From positions 806,001 to 870,000 of the forward strand of contig NZ_CP038145.1 of assembly GCF_004519515.1 (NCBI RefSeq): 64,000 nt of DNA, in the 5' to 3' direction. Numbering within the stretch: the stretch's first letter is position 1; each line of letters starts with the position of its first letter. The DNA comes from Actinobacillus indolicus (GTDB lineage Bacteria > Pseudomonadota > Gammaproteobacteria > Enterobacterales > Pasteurellaceae). A program made the translations under genes and the position numbers. Under the pieces are notes generated by a model, which was not told where the DNA came from, did not search any database, and was given only the letters and a program-made list of their open reading frames with translations. Of this stretch, positions 52,522 through 60,814 are shown one piece after another.

Positions 52522-53144
52522 TACATTCCCAATTTTGCAAATTTTTGCTCTAATCGTACCGCTTGTTGTTCCAACTCTTTTACCTGATCGCAAAAATCAA
52601 CTACTTGCAAACGATGAACAAGCACAGGGCGTTCGGTAGTCAGGTTATCGACAAGGTGCTGACTGTCTTGCACAAACTGATTTTTCACCTTGGTAAAAAT
52701 ACCTTTGGCGAAATCCGTTGAAGCCTGAGCCGGTACATCACCGATAAAACGTGAGAGCAATTCCGCAGGATCTTTTTCCAACTCGTCAAGTAACTGTGAA
52801 AAATGCTGTAATACTTGAATATCGCCCGTCAAAATCAGTGCTTTATTATTAATCAACTCACTCAGTTTACTTTTATCCGCCAGTTTTGGGAGAACTGTCG
52901 CATCAAGGCTCACGGCACAATCAACTTCACCCTCATAATTCGCCAACCAATCCGCACGGTTTTCACTGAAAATCACAAAAAGTATAATATTCGGTTGATT
53001 TAACTGAATTTTAAGAATTTTCCCTGCAAGTTTGCGTAACATCGGCGATGTTTGGGGTGAACGTTCAATCAAATGATTAAACGCCGTTTCCAATGCCCCT
53101 AACGCAAATTGCGGTAACATCAACTGTTGTAATAACGTTTTCAT
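52521..53144 (-). CDS. ubiJ: Ubiquinone biosynthesis accessory factor UbiJ
   Basis: UbiJ (formerly YigP) is a lipid-binding SCP2-domain protein that with UbiK organises the soluble Ubi complex. The 207 residues begin LLQQLMLPQFALGALETAFN. The SCP2 part spans about 40-120 (LKIQLNQPNIILFVIF to ALILTGDIQVLQHFSQLLDEL), and the C-terminus is a coiled coil (VKELEQQAVRLEQKF). It lies two bases after ubiE and overlaps ubiB by one base. This is the same gene order as in E. coli, which supports the call despite modest sequence conservation. Confidence 0.92.
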   Translation of the reverse strand: MKTLLQQLMLPQFALGALETAFNHLIERSPQTSPMLRKLAGKILKIQLNQPNIILFVIFSENRADWLANYEGEVDCAVSLDATVLPKLADKSKLSELINNKALILTGDIQVLQHFSQLLDELEKDPAELLSRFIGDVPAQASTDFAKGIFTKVKNQFVQDSQHLVDNLTTERPVLVHRLQVVDFCDQVKELEQQAVRLEQKFAKLGM

Positions 53145-53146
53145 TT

Positions 53147-53920
53147 TTAAAATTTGTACCCACGGTGCAATGCCACAATCCCAGCACTTAAATTGTAATA
53201 ACCGACATTTTCAAACCCTGCATTTTCCATCATTCCCTTTAACTCGTCTTGTTTCGGGTGCATACGAATAGACTCGGCAAGGTAGCGATAGCTGTCGGCA
53301 TCATTAACGACCACTTCGCCCACTTTCGGCAGAATATTAAATGAATAGAAGTTATAAACTTGGCTAATCGGATCGATAATCGGCTTAGAAAATTCCAACA
53401 CTAGCAAACGTCCGCCAGGTTTCAACACACGGAACATTGAACGTAACGCCTTATCTTTATCAGTAACATTACGCAAACCGAAGCTAATCACAATGCAATC
53501 AAAGGTGTTATCCGCAAACGGCAGGCACTCTGCATTCGCTTGCACATAATTCACATTGCCGACAACGCCCAAATTCCGCAATTTTTCACGCCCGACTTCC
53601 AACATTGAGCTGTTAATATCGGCAAGTACGACTTCGCCTGTTTCGCCAACAATACGAGAAAATTTAGCGGTAAAATCCCCCGTTCCCCCTGCTAAATCCA
53701 ACACTTTCTGCCCTTTTCGCACCCCACTGCAATCAATGGTAAAACGCTTCCACACACGGTGAATACCAAAAGAGAGCAGATCGTTCATTAAATCATATTT
53801 GCCTGCAACACTATGGAATACATTGGCGACTAACTGCTGTTTTTCTTCTTTGGCAACGGTTTTAAAGCCAAAATGGGTGGTTTCTGATTGTGGTTGTTGA
53901 GATTGTTGAGCGTCGTTCAT
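53147..53920 (-). CDS. ubiE: Ubiquinone/menaquinone C-methyltransferase UbiE
   Basis: UbiE carries out the ring C-methylation shared by ubiquinone and menaquinone synthesis. From the ATG at 53920 it has 257 residues, with THFGFKTVAKEEKQQLVANVFHSVAGKYDLMND-type sequence near the start, the SAM site VLDLAGGTGDFTAKF near 70 and RVLKPGGRLLVLEFSKP near 160. An upstream ATG at 53962 would add 14 residues not seen in relatives. First gene of ubiE-ubiJ-ubiB. Together with menB in this window it shows that both quinones are made. Confidence 0.96.
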   Translation of the reverse strand: MNDAQQSQQPQSETTHFGFKTVAKEEKQQLVANVFHSVAGKYDLMNDLLSFGIHRVWKRFTIDCSGVRKGQKVLDLAGGTGDFTAKFSRIVGETGEVVLADINSSMLEVGREKLRNLGVVGNVNYVQANAECLPFADNTFDCIVISFGLRNVTDKDKALRSMFRVLKPGGRLLVLEFSKPIIDPISQVYNFYSFNILPKVGEVVVNDADSYRYLAESIRMHPKQDELKGMMENAGFENVGYYNLSAGIVALHRGYKF

Positions 53921-54036
53921 TGTTTCGTTCTCATGAGAAAAAATTAAGGCGTACCATAGCAAAAAAGCGGTGAGATTTCCTTAAAATTTTGCAAAATCTG
54001 TTAATATAGCCACAAATTTTATCGTAAGGACTTCAA

Positions 54037-54564
54037 ATGAAAACGGCAATTCTCTATCTTACCCGTGACGGACAAACTAAAAAAATTGCGGAATATCTTG
54101 CTCAAGCACTCAATGGTGACACAACGCTTATCTCTTTGCGTGATGTACCGCAACCATCAGCCGAACAACTTGCACAGTTTGACTGTATTATCATCGGGGC
54201 TTCTATTCGTTATGGGCATTTTGATCCGATTTTAGAGCCCTTTATTCAGCAACACTATGCTCTACTCAATCAAAAGAAATCTGCATTTTTTAGCGTCAAT
54301 CTGACCGCTCGCAAAGCCAATCGCAATACGCCAGAAACCAATGTTTATACCCGTAAATTACTCAGCCGTATTCAATGGAAACCGAATTTAGTGGAAGTGA
54401 TTGCAGGGGCGTTGTTCTATCCACGCTATGCCTTTTTCGACCGCTTTATGATCCGCTTTATTATGAAAATCACTAAAGGCGATACGGATACCAGCAAAGA
54501 GTATGAATATACCGATTGGCAAAAAGTTAGCCAATTTGCTGAACAGATTCGTAAATTAAGTTAA
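54037..54564 (+). CDS. hemG: Menaquinone-dependent protoporphyrinogen oxidase HemG
   Basis: HemG oxidises protoporphyrinogen IX to protoporphyrin IX, passing electrons to the quinone pool. The 175 residues show the flavodoxin fold with the FMN phosphate loop YLTRDGQTKKIAEYL near residue 8 and IIGASIRYGHFDP near 52, plus the long insert LFYPRYAFFDRFMIRFIMKITKG that marks HemG. AAGGA precedes the ATG. Divergent from ubiE; quinone and haem synthesis sit side by side. Confidence 0.92.
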   Translation: MKTAILYLTRDGQTKKIAEYLAQALNGDTTLISLRDVPQPSAEQLAQFDCIIIGASIRYGHFDPILEPFIQQHYALLNQKKSAFFSVNLTARKANRNTPETNVYTRKLLSRIQWKPNLVEVIAGALFYPRYAFFDRFMIRFIMKITKGDTDTSKEYEYTDWQKVSQFAEQIRKLS

Positions 54565-54609
54565 AAATGTTACAAATTTCTGAAATGGTTAGTTTATAAT
54601 CGCAATCAG

Positions 54610-54636
54610 ACCACCCCGCATCGGGTGGTTTGTTAT
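54610..54636 (+). terminator. hemG terminator
   Basis: ACCACCC and GGGTGGT pair over a 6-nt loop and are followed by TTGTTATTTT, about 45 bp after the hemG stop and before mscL. Confidence 0.6.
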
Positions 54637-54670
54637 TTTATTGATACTATTTTTATTTTAAGGAAAACCA

Positions 54671-55072
54671 ATGAGTATTTTAAAAGAGTTCCGTGAATTT
54701 GCGGTAAAAGGTAACGTTGTTGATTTAGCTGTCGGTGTGATCATCGGTGGTGCTTTCGGTAAAATCGTTTCATCTTTAGTGAGCGATGTCGTTATGCCAC
54801 CAATTGGCTTATTAATTGGCGGTGTAGATTTTAAAGACCTTGCAGTCGTATTAAAAGAAGCACAAAACGGTGCTGAAGCGGTAACTTTAAAATACGGTGC
54901 ATTTTTACAAAACGTATTTGATTTCTTAATTATTGCAATGGCGGTATTTGCAATGGTTAAAATTATTAACAACTTGAAAAAAGCACCTGCTCCAGAGCCA
55001 GAAAAACCAGCAGAACCAAGTGCTGAAGAGAAATTGTTAACTGAAATTCGTGATTTATTAAAAAATAAATAA
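54671..55072 (+). CDS. mscL: Large-conductance mechanosensitive channel MscL
   Basis: MscL opens under membrane tension to release solutes during hypo-osmotic shock. The 133 residues have the typical N-terminal helix MSILKEFREFAVKGNVVDLAVGVIIGGAFGKIV, the pore helix glycine pattern, a second membrane helix near 75-95 (FDFLIIAMAVFAMVKIIN) and a charged C-terminal bundle (EEKLLTEIRDLL). AAGGAAAACC precedes the ATG. Single gene with its own terminator. Confidence 0.96.
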   Translation: MSILKEFREFAVKGNVVDLAVGVIIGGAFGKIVSSLVSDVVMPPIGLLIGGVDFKDLAVVLKEAQNGAEAVTLKYGAFLQNVFDFLIIAMAVFAMVKIINNLKKAPAPEPEKPAEPSAEEKLLTEIRDLLKNK

Positions 55073-55083
55073 TTCTAATACAT

Positions 55084-55115
55084 AAAAAAACGGCATCCAA
55101 AGATGCCGTTTTTTT
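55084..55115 (+). terminator. mscL terminator
   Basis: AAAAAAACGGCATC-CAAA-GATGCCGTTTTTTT is a perfect 14-bp stem 11 bp after the mscL stop. Its symmetry means it could also have served convergent cysK before an IS inserted between them. Confidence 0.92.
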
Positions 55116-55136
55116 ATATATGCTAGTTTATATTTT

Positions 55137-55849
55137 GGGGCTGTAGTAGATTAGCACTTATGCTATACTACAAACATGAAGATAACTCGTTGTAAATTAA
55201 GTAAAAAAGTTCAAATAAAACTGCTTGAATTTTTTGTTGCACAAGTTACTGCTAGAACAGCAAGTGATTTGCTTGGCATTCAGCACAATTCAGCAGCTTT
55301 ATTTTACCGCAAAATCAGACTTGTGATAGAATATAATCTCAACCTTGAAGCTCACACTTTGTTTGATGGCGAAGTAGAGCTTGATGAAAGCTACTTCGGT
55401 GGCATTCGCAAAGGCAAGCGAGGTCGTGGAGCTGGTGGCAAAACAGCTGTATTTGGTCTTTTGAAGCGTAATGGCAAGGTTTATACTGTTGTTGTAAAAG
55501 ATACCAAGCAAAGTACCTTAATGCCTATCATCTCAAGCAAAATCAAGCCAGATAGCATCGTTTACACAGATGGTTACAGAAGCTATAATGCTCTTGATGT
55601 GAGTGAGTTTAAACACTTTCGCATCAATCATTCCAAAGAGTTTGTCAAAGATCACAACCACATCAATGGCATTGAAAATTTCTGGTCTCAAGCCAAACGA
55701 GTACTTAGAAAATACAATGGCATTGACAAGAAAAACTTCCATCTTTTTATCAAAGAATGTGAGTTTAGATTTAACTACAGCACACCATCTAATCAGCTTA
55801 AAATATTGAGAAAATGGTGTGGGATTTAGACCTTATCTACTACAGCCCC
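55137..55849 (+). mobile_element. IS1016-like (IS1595 family) insertion sequence, copy 2
   Basis: A complete 713-bp element with the same 15-bp ends as copy 1. It is flanked by the 8-bp direct repeat TATATTTT at 55129-55136 and 55850-55857. The right duplication ends at the last base of the cysK stop codon, so cysK is intact but its original 3' flank is displaced. Orientation is opposite to copy 1. Confidence 0.95.
55176..55829 (+). CDS. IS1016-like transposase, copy 2
   Basis: This 217-residue transposase is identical in protein sequence to copy 1 (49463-50116), with the same DDE-type residues in ELDESYFGG, VYTDGYRSY and HINGIENFW. It faces cysK, so transcripts leaving cysK without a terminator would run antisense through the transposase gene. 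Confidence 0.93.
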   Translation: MKITRCKLSKKVQIKLLEFFVAQVTARTASDLLGIQHNSAALFYRKIRLVIEYNLNLEAHTLFDGEVELDESYFGGIRKGKRGRGAGGKTAVFGLLKRNGKVYTVVVKDTKQSTLMPIISSKIKPDSIVYTDGYRSYNALDVSEFKHFRINHSKEFVKDHNHINGIENFWSQAKRVLRKYNGIDKKNFHLFIKECEFRFNYSTPSNQLKILRKWCGI

Positions 55850-55856
55850 TATATTT

Positions 55857-56807
55857 TTAAGCTTCAATACCTTCAAATAGTAAGGTACTTAAATAACGCT
55901 CTGAAGCAGAAGGTAAAATCGCGACAATCGTTTTATTTGCAAACTCAGGGAGTTTGGCTAAACGATCGGCAGCCGCCACCGCTGCACCAGAAGAAATCCC
56001 CACTAAAATACCTTCTTCTGCAAGTAAGCGACGTGCTGTTGCAATAGCTGTTTCACTATCAACCTGCTCAACACGGTCAATTAAACTGAGATCCAAATTT
56101 TTCGGGATAAAACCTGCGCCGATACCTTGAATTTTATGTGGACCTGGTTTTACTTCTTCGCCATTTAATGTTTGGGTAATCACTGGTGATTCCGCTGGCT
56201 CAACCGCGACACTGATGATCTGTTTACCTTTATCTTGTTTAATGTAACGGCTTACCCCTGTGATCGTACCGCCTGTGCCCACACCTGCAACGAAAACATC
56301 AATATTGCCTTCCGTCGCATTCCAAATTTCTGGGCCTGTGGTTTGTTGGTGAATCGCTGGGTTTGCTGGGTTTTCAAACTGTTTAAGCATAATGTAACGG
56401 TTTGGATCGCTTGCAATAATTTCTTCCGCTTTTGCAATCGCCCCTTTCATTCCCTTAGCCCCTTCGGTTAACACTAAGGTCGCCCCTAAGCCACGCAATA
56501 AACGACGACGTTCAATACTCATGGTCTCAGGCATAGTTAAGGTTAATTTATAACCACGCGCTGCGGCAACATAAGCTAAAGCGATCCCTGTGTTACCGCT
56601 GGTTGCATCTACTATTTCTTTATCTTTGGTTAAAATACCGTCTTTCTCTGCTTGCCATACCATGTTCGCACCGATACGGCATTTCACACTAAAACTTGGG
56701 TTACGAGATTCGACTTTAACTAACAAGTTTCCGTTCTGCCCAAAATTTTTTAAACGAACAAGGGGAGTGTTGCCAATTGTTTCTGAGTTGTCTGCATAGA
56801 TAGTCAT
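55857..56807 (-). CDS. cysK: Cysteine synthase A
   Basis: CysK makes cysteine from O-acetylserine and sulfide with pyridoxal phosphate. I start at 56807 because AAGGA lies 8 nt upstream; the ATG at 56816 sits directly on that ribosome site. It has 316 residues. The PLP lysine is in NPSFSVKCRIGA near 41, the substrate loop is TSGNTGIALA near 68 and the phosphate-binding GTGGTITG is near 176. The C-terminus FEGIEA is complete, so the IS at the stop codon has not truncated it. Confidence 0.96.
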   Translation of the reverse strand: MTIYADNSETIGNTPLVRLKNFGQNGNLLVKVESRNPSFSVKCRIGANMVWQAEKDGILTKDKEIVDATSGNTGIALAYVAAARGYKLTLTMPETMSIERRRLLRGLGATLVLTEGAKGMKGAIAKAEEIIASDPNRYIMLKQFENPANPAIHQQTTGPEIWNATEGNIDVFVAGVGTGGTITGVSRYIKQDKGKQIISVAVEPAESPVITQTLNGEEVKPGPHKIQGIGAGFIPKNLDLSLIDRVEQVDSETAIATARRLLAEEGILVGISSGAAVAAADRLAKLPEFANKTIVAILPSASERYLSTLLFEGIEA

Positions 56808-57004
56808 TGTGTTCATCCTTCTTAGTTTTAGCTGTATTGGAAAAGTGAGCTAAGCATAGCAATTTTTAATAGAAAGTTAACGATTAGAAATTTATTTGAT
56901 ATAACCAAAAAGAATATATTTGCAAATTTTTGCCAAAATCATACCGCTTGTCATCAACTTCGTTTAAGATAGATTTATCTTTTAATCTGAATAAAAATGG
57001 AAAC

Positions 57005-57778
57005 ATGAAAAAGACAACTTCACCTAAAAATAGAACGCTACAACAGCTGATTGCGCTAATTGTTATTGCTATCTTTGCAGTCTTTACGTGGCTAAATAAT
57101 GAAGAAAAAGCCAATAAAAGCACAGCTTCAACGACTTTAAATACATCAACAAAAACCACAGAAACTCAGGCAAAGTCTGCACCATCATCAGATGTCTCTA
57201 TTCCAGATCAATTAGGCAACTATGATACCAAAATGGCGAATGACAATTTGGGGCAAAATAAAAATGCACCTGTCGATTACTACATGCTTGCACTCTCGTG
57301 GTCACCGAGTTTTTGCGAAACGCAACGTAATAAAAATAACGGCGAAGTCCCGAAACATCTGGCATTCCAATGTAATCAGGCTGCACAGTTAGGTTGGGTG
57401 ATTCACGGATTATGGCCACAAGCTGCCAATGCTCGTTCAGCATCCGATCACCCACGATTCTGTCAAGGCGACTTACCGAAATTGCCTGAAGATCTAATCA
57501 AACAATATATGCCAGAATCACCGGGGGCAAATCTGTTGCAAGGGCAATGGGAAAAACACGGTGCTTGTGCTTTCAATAACGCCAGCGATTATTTTGCCAA
57601 ACAAAAACAGCTATTCCGTAGCCTAAACCTACCGGGGCAAGAACTTTCTCGTAAAGAGCTCTTTGCGTGGATGAAAAAATTCAACCCGCAATTAAAAGAT
57701 GCTTATCTTGGAGCGAGTAAAAACGAACTCTATATTTGTTACGATAAAAGCTGGAATGTGATGGATTGCCCACGTTAA
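57005..57778 (+). CDS. Ribonuclease T2 family protein (RNase I-like)
   Basis: A 257-residue RNase of the T2 family, which cleaves RNA via a 2',3'-cyclic phosphate. Both catalytic blocks are present: GWVIHGLWPQAAN (CAS I, catalytic His) near 132 and LLQGQWEKHGACAF (CAS II) near 179. The start at 57005 gives an N-terminal hydrophobic segment (LIALIVIAIFAVFTW, about 17-31) followed by a Thr/Ser/Lys-rich linker, so it is either secreted or anchored to the periplasmic face. The reading from 56930 lacks a ribosome site. It overlaps sprT by one base (TAATG). Confidence 0.87.
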   Translation: MKKTTSPKNRTLQQLIALIVIAIFAVFTWLNNEEKANKSTASTTLNTSTKTTETQAKSAPSSDVSIPDQLGNYDTKMANDNLGQNKNAPVDYYMLALSWSPSFCETQRNKNNGEVPKHLAFQCNQAAQLGWVIHGLWPQAANARSASDHPRFCQGDLPKLPEDLIKQYMPESPGANLLQGQWEKHGACAFNNASDYFAKQKQLFRSLNLPGQELSRKELFAWMKKFNPQLKDAYLGASKNELYICYDKSWNVMDCPR

Positions 57779-58266
57779 TGCAATTTCGAATGCTTAAAAT
57801 GCAGGTTCAACGTCAACTAAAACGGGATTTGGAAAAAGCGAATAACTATTTCCAAACCTGTTTTGTTGAGCCTACGGTAACTTATACAGTACGTGGGCAA
57901 AAAGCAGGCGTTGCTTATTTGCAACAAAATGAAATTCGGCTTAATCCGATTTTATTAGAAGAAAATGGGGCTGAATTTGTTTCGCAAGTCGTGCCCCACG
58001 AGTTAGCACACTTATTAGTCTATCAACGATTCGGGCGAGTTCAACCCCATGGAAAAGAGTGGAAAATAATGATGGAACAGGTGCTTGGCGTACCAGCGGA
58101 AACCTATCATTGCTTTGATACCACCAATGTCAGCGGACAACAATTCCCCTACCGTTGCGGATGTCAAACTCATCAACTCTCTTTACGTCGGCATAACGCT
58201 ATCGTAAAACATGGTCGCAGTTACATTTGCAAAAAGTGCAAACAGACTTTAATTGCCTGCGATTAA
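57778..58266 (+). CDS. sprT: SprT-family zinc metalloprotein
   Basis: A 162-residue SprT-like protein. The zincin motif VPHELAHLLVYQRFG (HExxH) lies near residue 74, and a C-terminal zinc-ribbon pair is formed by FPYRCGCQ and ICKKCKQTL. The ATG at 57778 overlaps the RNase stop (TAATG), a sign of coupling; ATG 57790 is an alternative. E. coli SprT has no firmly established role; eukaryotic Spartan relatives cut DNA-protein crosslinks. Its stop overlaps the fhuF stop in convergent orientation (TTAA). Confidence 0.9.
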   Translation: MQFRMLKMQVQRQLKRDLEKANNYFQTCFVEPTVTYTVRGQKAGVAYLQQNEIRLNPILLEENGAEFVSQVVPHELAHLLVYQRFGRVQPHGKEWKIMMEQVLGVPAETYHCFDTTNVSGQQFPYRCGCQTHQLSLRRHNAIVKHGRSYICKKCKQTLIACD

Positions 58267-59060
58267 CCCCACTTTTTCACCAGCCCAGATAATTCCTCTT
58301 TCGACAGTTTTTTCAATTTCGGGCAGTTGCCACAGTAATCATTTTTGCTGTCTAAATGGGCGTGGCAACAGACTTTTCGTAAGCGGACAGGCTGTGGAAA
58401 AGGCAATTCAGGAAAAGAAATATATTCAACAGCATTATAAAATGGCGACCATTCATATTCCGTCCATTTCTTTTCAAGCAGAATTTGGCGATAGGTTTCA
58501 CTCACATCAATGCCTTCCGCTTCTAACTCTTTCAAGCTAAATTCAATCAAGTTAGCACAGTTATGCCAAAATACCGCTTCATTTAAACGGCTGACTGCAG
58601 TTAAGCGGTTAAAAATCGGTGAAAGAAATTGTTTTAACTGTTGATAAGCGTGGAGAATGTCGCTTTGATTGCGTACTTGTCGCACAGGCGTGTAGCTTAA
58701 GTTGATAAGAAATCCCTTGATCTTACCGCTTGTTGTTAGATCTAAAGCTGTTCCTTGCTCGCTCAGTACAAGATGCATCTGGTGTTTATGTAATAACCAA
58801 ACCCAGTGCATAATAAAACCATTAAGCCAATAGCGTTGCCAGATTGAAATGGTGGCTTTTTGCGGTTCGGCTAACAGTGCTGAAAAATGCGTTGGTAATG
58901 CAGAATGATAAAACTGCTGAAAAAACATTGCATTGGAGATTTTTTCGGGCTTTTCCACAAAAGCCAGCAGGTAGCGACAATGTTTCAGGCGTTCTGAAAA
59001 TAAGTTCTGGCGAAGTGTGTTCAGTTCCGAGCAACTAAAAAGTAAATTCATAAATAGCAT
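58263..59060 (-). CDS. fhuF: Ferric-siderophore reductase FhuF
   Basis: A 265-residue cytosolic protein that reduces iron in imported hydroxamate siderophores. The C-terminal 2Fe-2S motif of the family is visible: VCCHAHLDSKNDYCGNCPKL, that is CC-x10-C-x2-C, near residues 236-250. The rest is helical with many aromatics, as in E. coli FhuF. It is divergent from fhuCDBA across 88 bp that hold a candidate Fur box, so iron starvation likely induces both. The ATG at 59060 has a weak ribosome site; Met4 is an alternative start. Confidence 0.85.
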   Translation of the reverse strand: MLFMNLLFSCSELNTLRQNLFSERLKHCRYLLAFVEKPEKISNAMFFQQFYHSALPTHFSALLAEPQKATISIWQRYWLNGFIMHWVWLLHKHQMHLVLSEQGTALDLTTSGKIKGFLINLSYTPVRQVRNQSDILHAYQQLKQFLSPIFNRLTAVSRLNEAVFWHNCANLIEFSLKELEAEGIDVSETYRQILLEKKWTEYEWSPFYNAVEYISFPELPFPQPVRLRKVCCHAHLDSKNDYCGNCPKLKKLSKEELSGLVKKWG

Positions 59061-59079
59061 AAAGAAATGTAAATGTTAT

Positions 59080-59098
59080 TTTAATGATAATAATTTCT
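59080..59098. promoter_or_regulatory. Candidate Fur box between fhuF and fhuC
   Basis: The 19-mer centred on AATGATAATAATTTC matches the Fur consensus GATAATGATAATCATTATC at about 13 of 19 positions, including the AATGATAAT core. It sits between two divergent iron genes. Confidence 0.6.
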
Positions 59099-59148
59099 AA
59101 TTAGAATGCCAACTTTGTTTTAGAACTTTACATTTCACTCGGATTTTT

Positions 59149-59913
59149 ATGTTTGTGGTTAAACAGGCAAGTTTTGCCATTCCAAATCGTACGCTGTTAC
59201 AGCCGATTTCGGTGCAATTTGAACAAGGAAAAGTGTATGGATTGATCGGGCATAACGGCTCAGGCAAATCCACTTTAATCAAATTGCTTGCCAAACAGCA
59301 ACCGCTTTCATCGGGTGAAATTCTTTTTGATAACCAACCGCTTGACGCTTGGTCAAACCGTGAGTTTGCTAAACGTGTCGCTTATCTTCCGCAACATCTT
59401 CCGCAAGCAACCAACTTAACCGCAAAAGAGCTAATTGCAATGGGGCGTTATGCGTGGAACGGGCTTTTTGGTCGTCAAACGGCTCAAGACAAGCAGGCGA
59501 TTGAGCGTGCTTTAGCTCTGACACATACCGAAAAATTTGCCGATCAGCTAGTCGATGTACTCTCGGGTGGCGAACGTTCTCGTATTTGGCTGGCAATGTT
59601 GCTGGCACAGCAAAGTCAATTTTTGCTGTTAGATGAACCTTTAGCTGCGTTAGATATTGCTCATCAAGTGGAAGTAATGGAACTGATCCAGCAACTGAGC
59701 CGAGAGCTGAATTTAGGCGTGATTATTGTGATCCACGATATTAACCTTGCTTCTCGCTACTGCGATCATCTTGTCGCCCTACATAGTGGCAAGCTACTTG
59801 CTGAAGGCAACTCTCAACAAATTATCAATACCCCGTCTTTAAAGGCGATTTATGGGATTGAGCTGAATGTGATCAACCACCCTGAAACGGGCAGACCAGT
59901 GAGTTTTTATTAA
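59149..59913 (+). CDS. fhuC: Ferric hydroxamate ABC transporter ATP-binding protein FhuC
   Basis: A 254-residue ATPase for hydroxamate-siderophore uptake. Walker A is GHNGSGKSTLIKLL near 35, the Q-loop is YLPQHLP near 80, the signature is LSGGERSRIWLAMLLAQ near 138 and Walker B is FLLLDEPLAALDI near 160. This is the FhuC/FepC/BtuD subgroup. One base separates its stop from the fhuD start. First gene of fhuCDBA, the gene order described in Actinobacillus pleuropneumoniae. Confidence 0.93.
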   Translation: MFVVKQASFAIPNRTLLQPISVQFEQGKVYGLIGHNGSGKSTLIKLLAKQQPLSSGEILFDNQPLDAWSNREFAKRVAYLPQHLPQATNLTAKELIAMGRYAWNGLFGRQTAQDKQAIERALALTHTEKFADQLVDVLSGGERSRIWLAMLLAQQSQFLLLDEPLAALDIAHQVEVMELIQQLSRELNLGVIIVIHDINLASRYCDHLVALHSGKLLAEGNSQQIINTPSLKAIYGIELNVINHPETGRPVSFY

Positions 59914-59914
59914 G

Positions 59915-60814
59915 ATGATAAACCTAAAAAAGCTCACAGTATGGCTACAAGCGGTCACTTTCTCCCTCTTTTTTGCAAATCCCCTATCTGCAGGTGAACC
60001 GCAACCTAGTCTAGCGACATTGGACTGGACGGTAGCTGAAACATTGATTGCCCTTGATGAACAACCAAAAGCTGTTGGCGATGCAAAAAATTATAAAGTT
60101 TGGGTGTCTGAACCAAAACTGCCTGAAAATACGCTCGATCTCGGTATTCGTTTACAGCCTAACCCTGAACAGCTTTGGCAACTTTCGACACAGCTAGACG
60201 CTCAGCCTTTGCTGTTTATCAACTCTTCGTTTTATGCGTCTGCCACGCCGATGTTGGAAAAATTCGGCAAGGTGCATTTGGTCGATTTCTATAAAGAAGG
60301 CGATGCGTGGCAGAATGTGGTCGAAGCCACTCAGCAAATTGCCGATATTATTGAAAAGCCTGAACAGGCGGATCGCTTACTGAATCAGTATTTGCAAAAA
60401 ATTGCCGAAATCCGACCGCTTGTACAACCCTTTACCGATCGTCCTGTGCTGTTGGTGCAGTTTATCGACACACGTCACCTGCGAGTTTATGCAGAAAATA
60501 GTCCGTTTGGTGCGGTGCTGTCGCAACTTGGTTTTAAAAACAGTTGGCAAGGCAATCACAACAACTGGGGCTTTGACGTTATCGAAGTGATCCAACTGGC
60601 GAAATTACCGCCAGAGAGCCGTTTTGTTGTGGTTAAACCTTATCCGTCAAATATCGGTTCTGCCTTGAAATACAACACCTTATGGCAAAAACTGGCGATG
60701 GCGAAAGATCCACTGATTTTGCCTGAAGTCTGGACATTCGGAGCTATTCCATCGGCGCAACGCTTTGCGGAAGTACTGGCAAACGGCTTAATTCACGGGG
60801 GCGAGCAATGGTAA
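59915..60814 (+). CDS. fhuD: Ferric hydroxamate periplasmic binding protein FhuD
   Basis: A 299-residue binding protein that delivers ferrichrome-type siderophores to FhuB. The signal peptide (about residues 1-26, with cleavage after LSA) encodes an uptake signal in frame (near 59947). The mature domain starts LDWTVAETLIALDEQPKAVGD, the class III binding-protein layout, with a long backbone helix near 140-165. It overlaps fhuB by 7 bp, so the two are translated together. Confidence 0.9.
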   Translation: MINLKKLTVWLQAVTFSLFFANPLSAGEPQPSLATLDWTVAETLIALDEQPKAVGDAKNYKVWVSEPKLPENTLDLGIRLQPNPEQLWQLSTQLDAQPLLFINSSFYASATPMLEKFGKVHLVDFYKEGDAWQNVVEATQQIADIIEKPEQADRLLNQYLQKIAEIRPLVQPFTDRPVLLVQFIDTRHLRVYAENSPFGAVLSQLGFKNSWQGNHNNWGFDVIEVIQLAKLPPESRFVVVKPYPSNIGSALKYNTLWQKLAMAKDPLILPEVWTFGAIPSAQRFAEVLANGLIHGGEQW

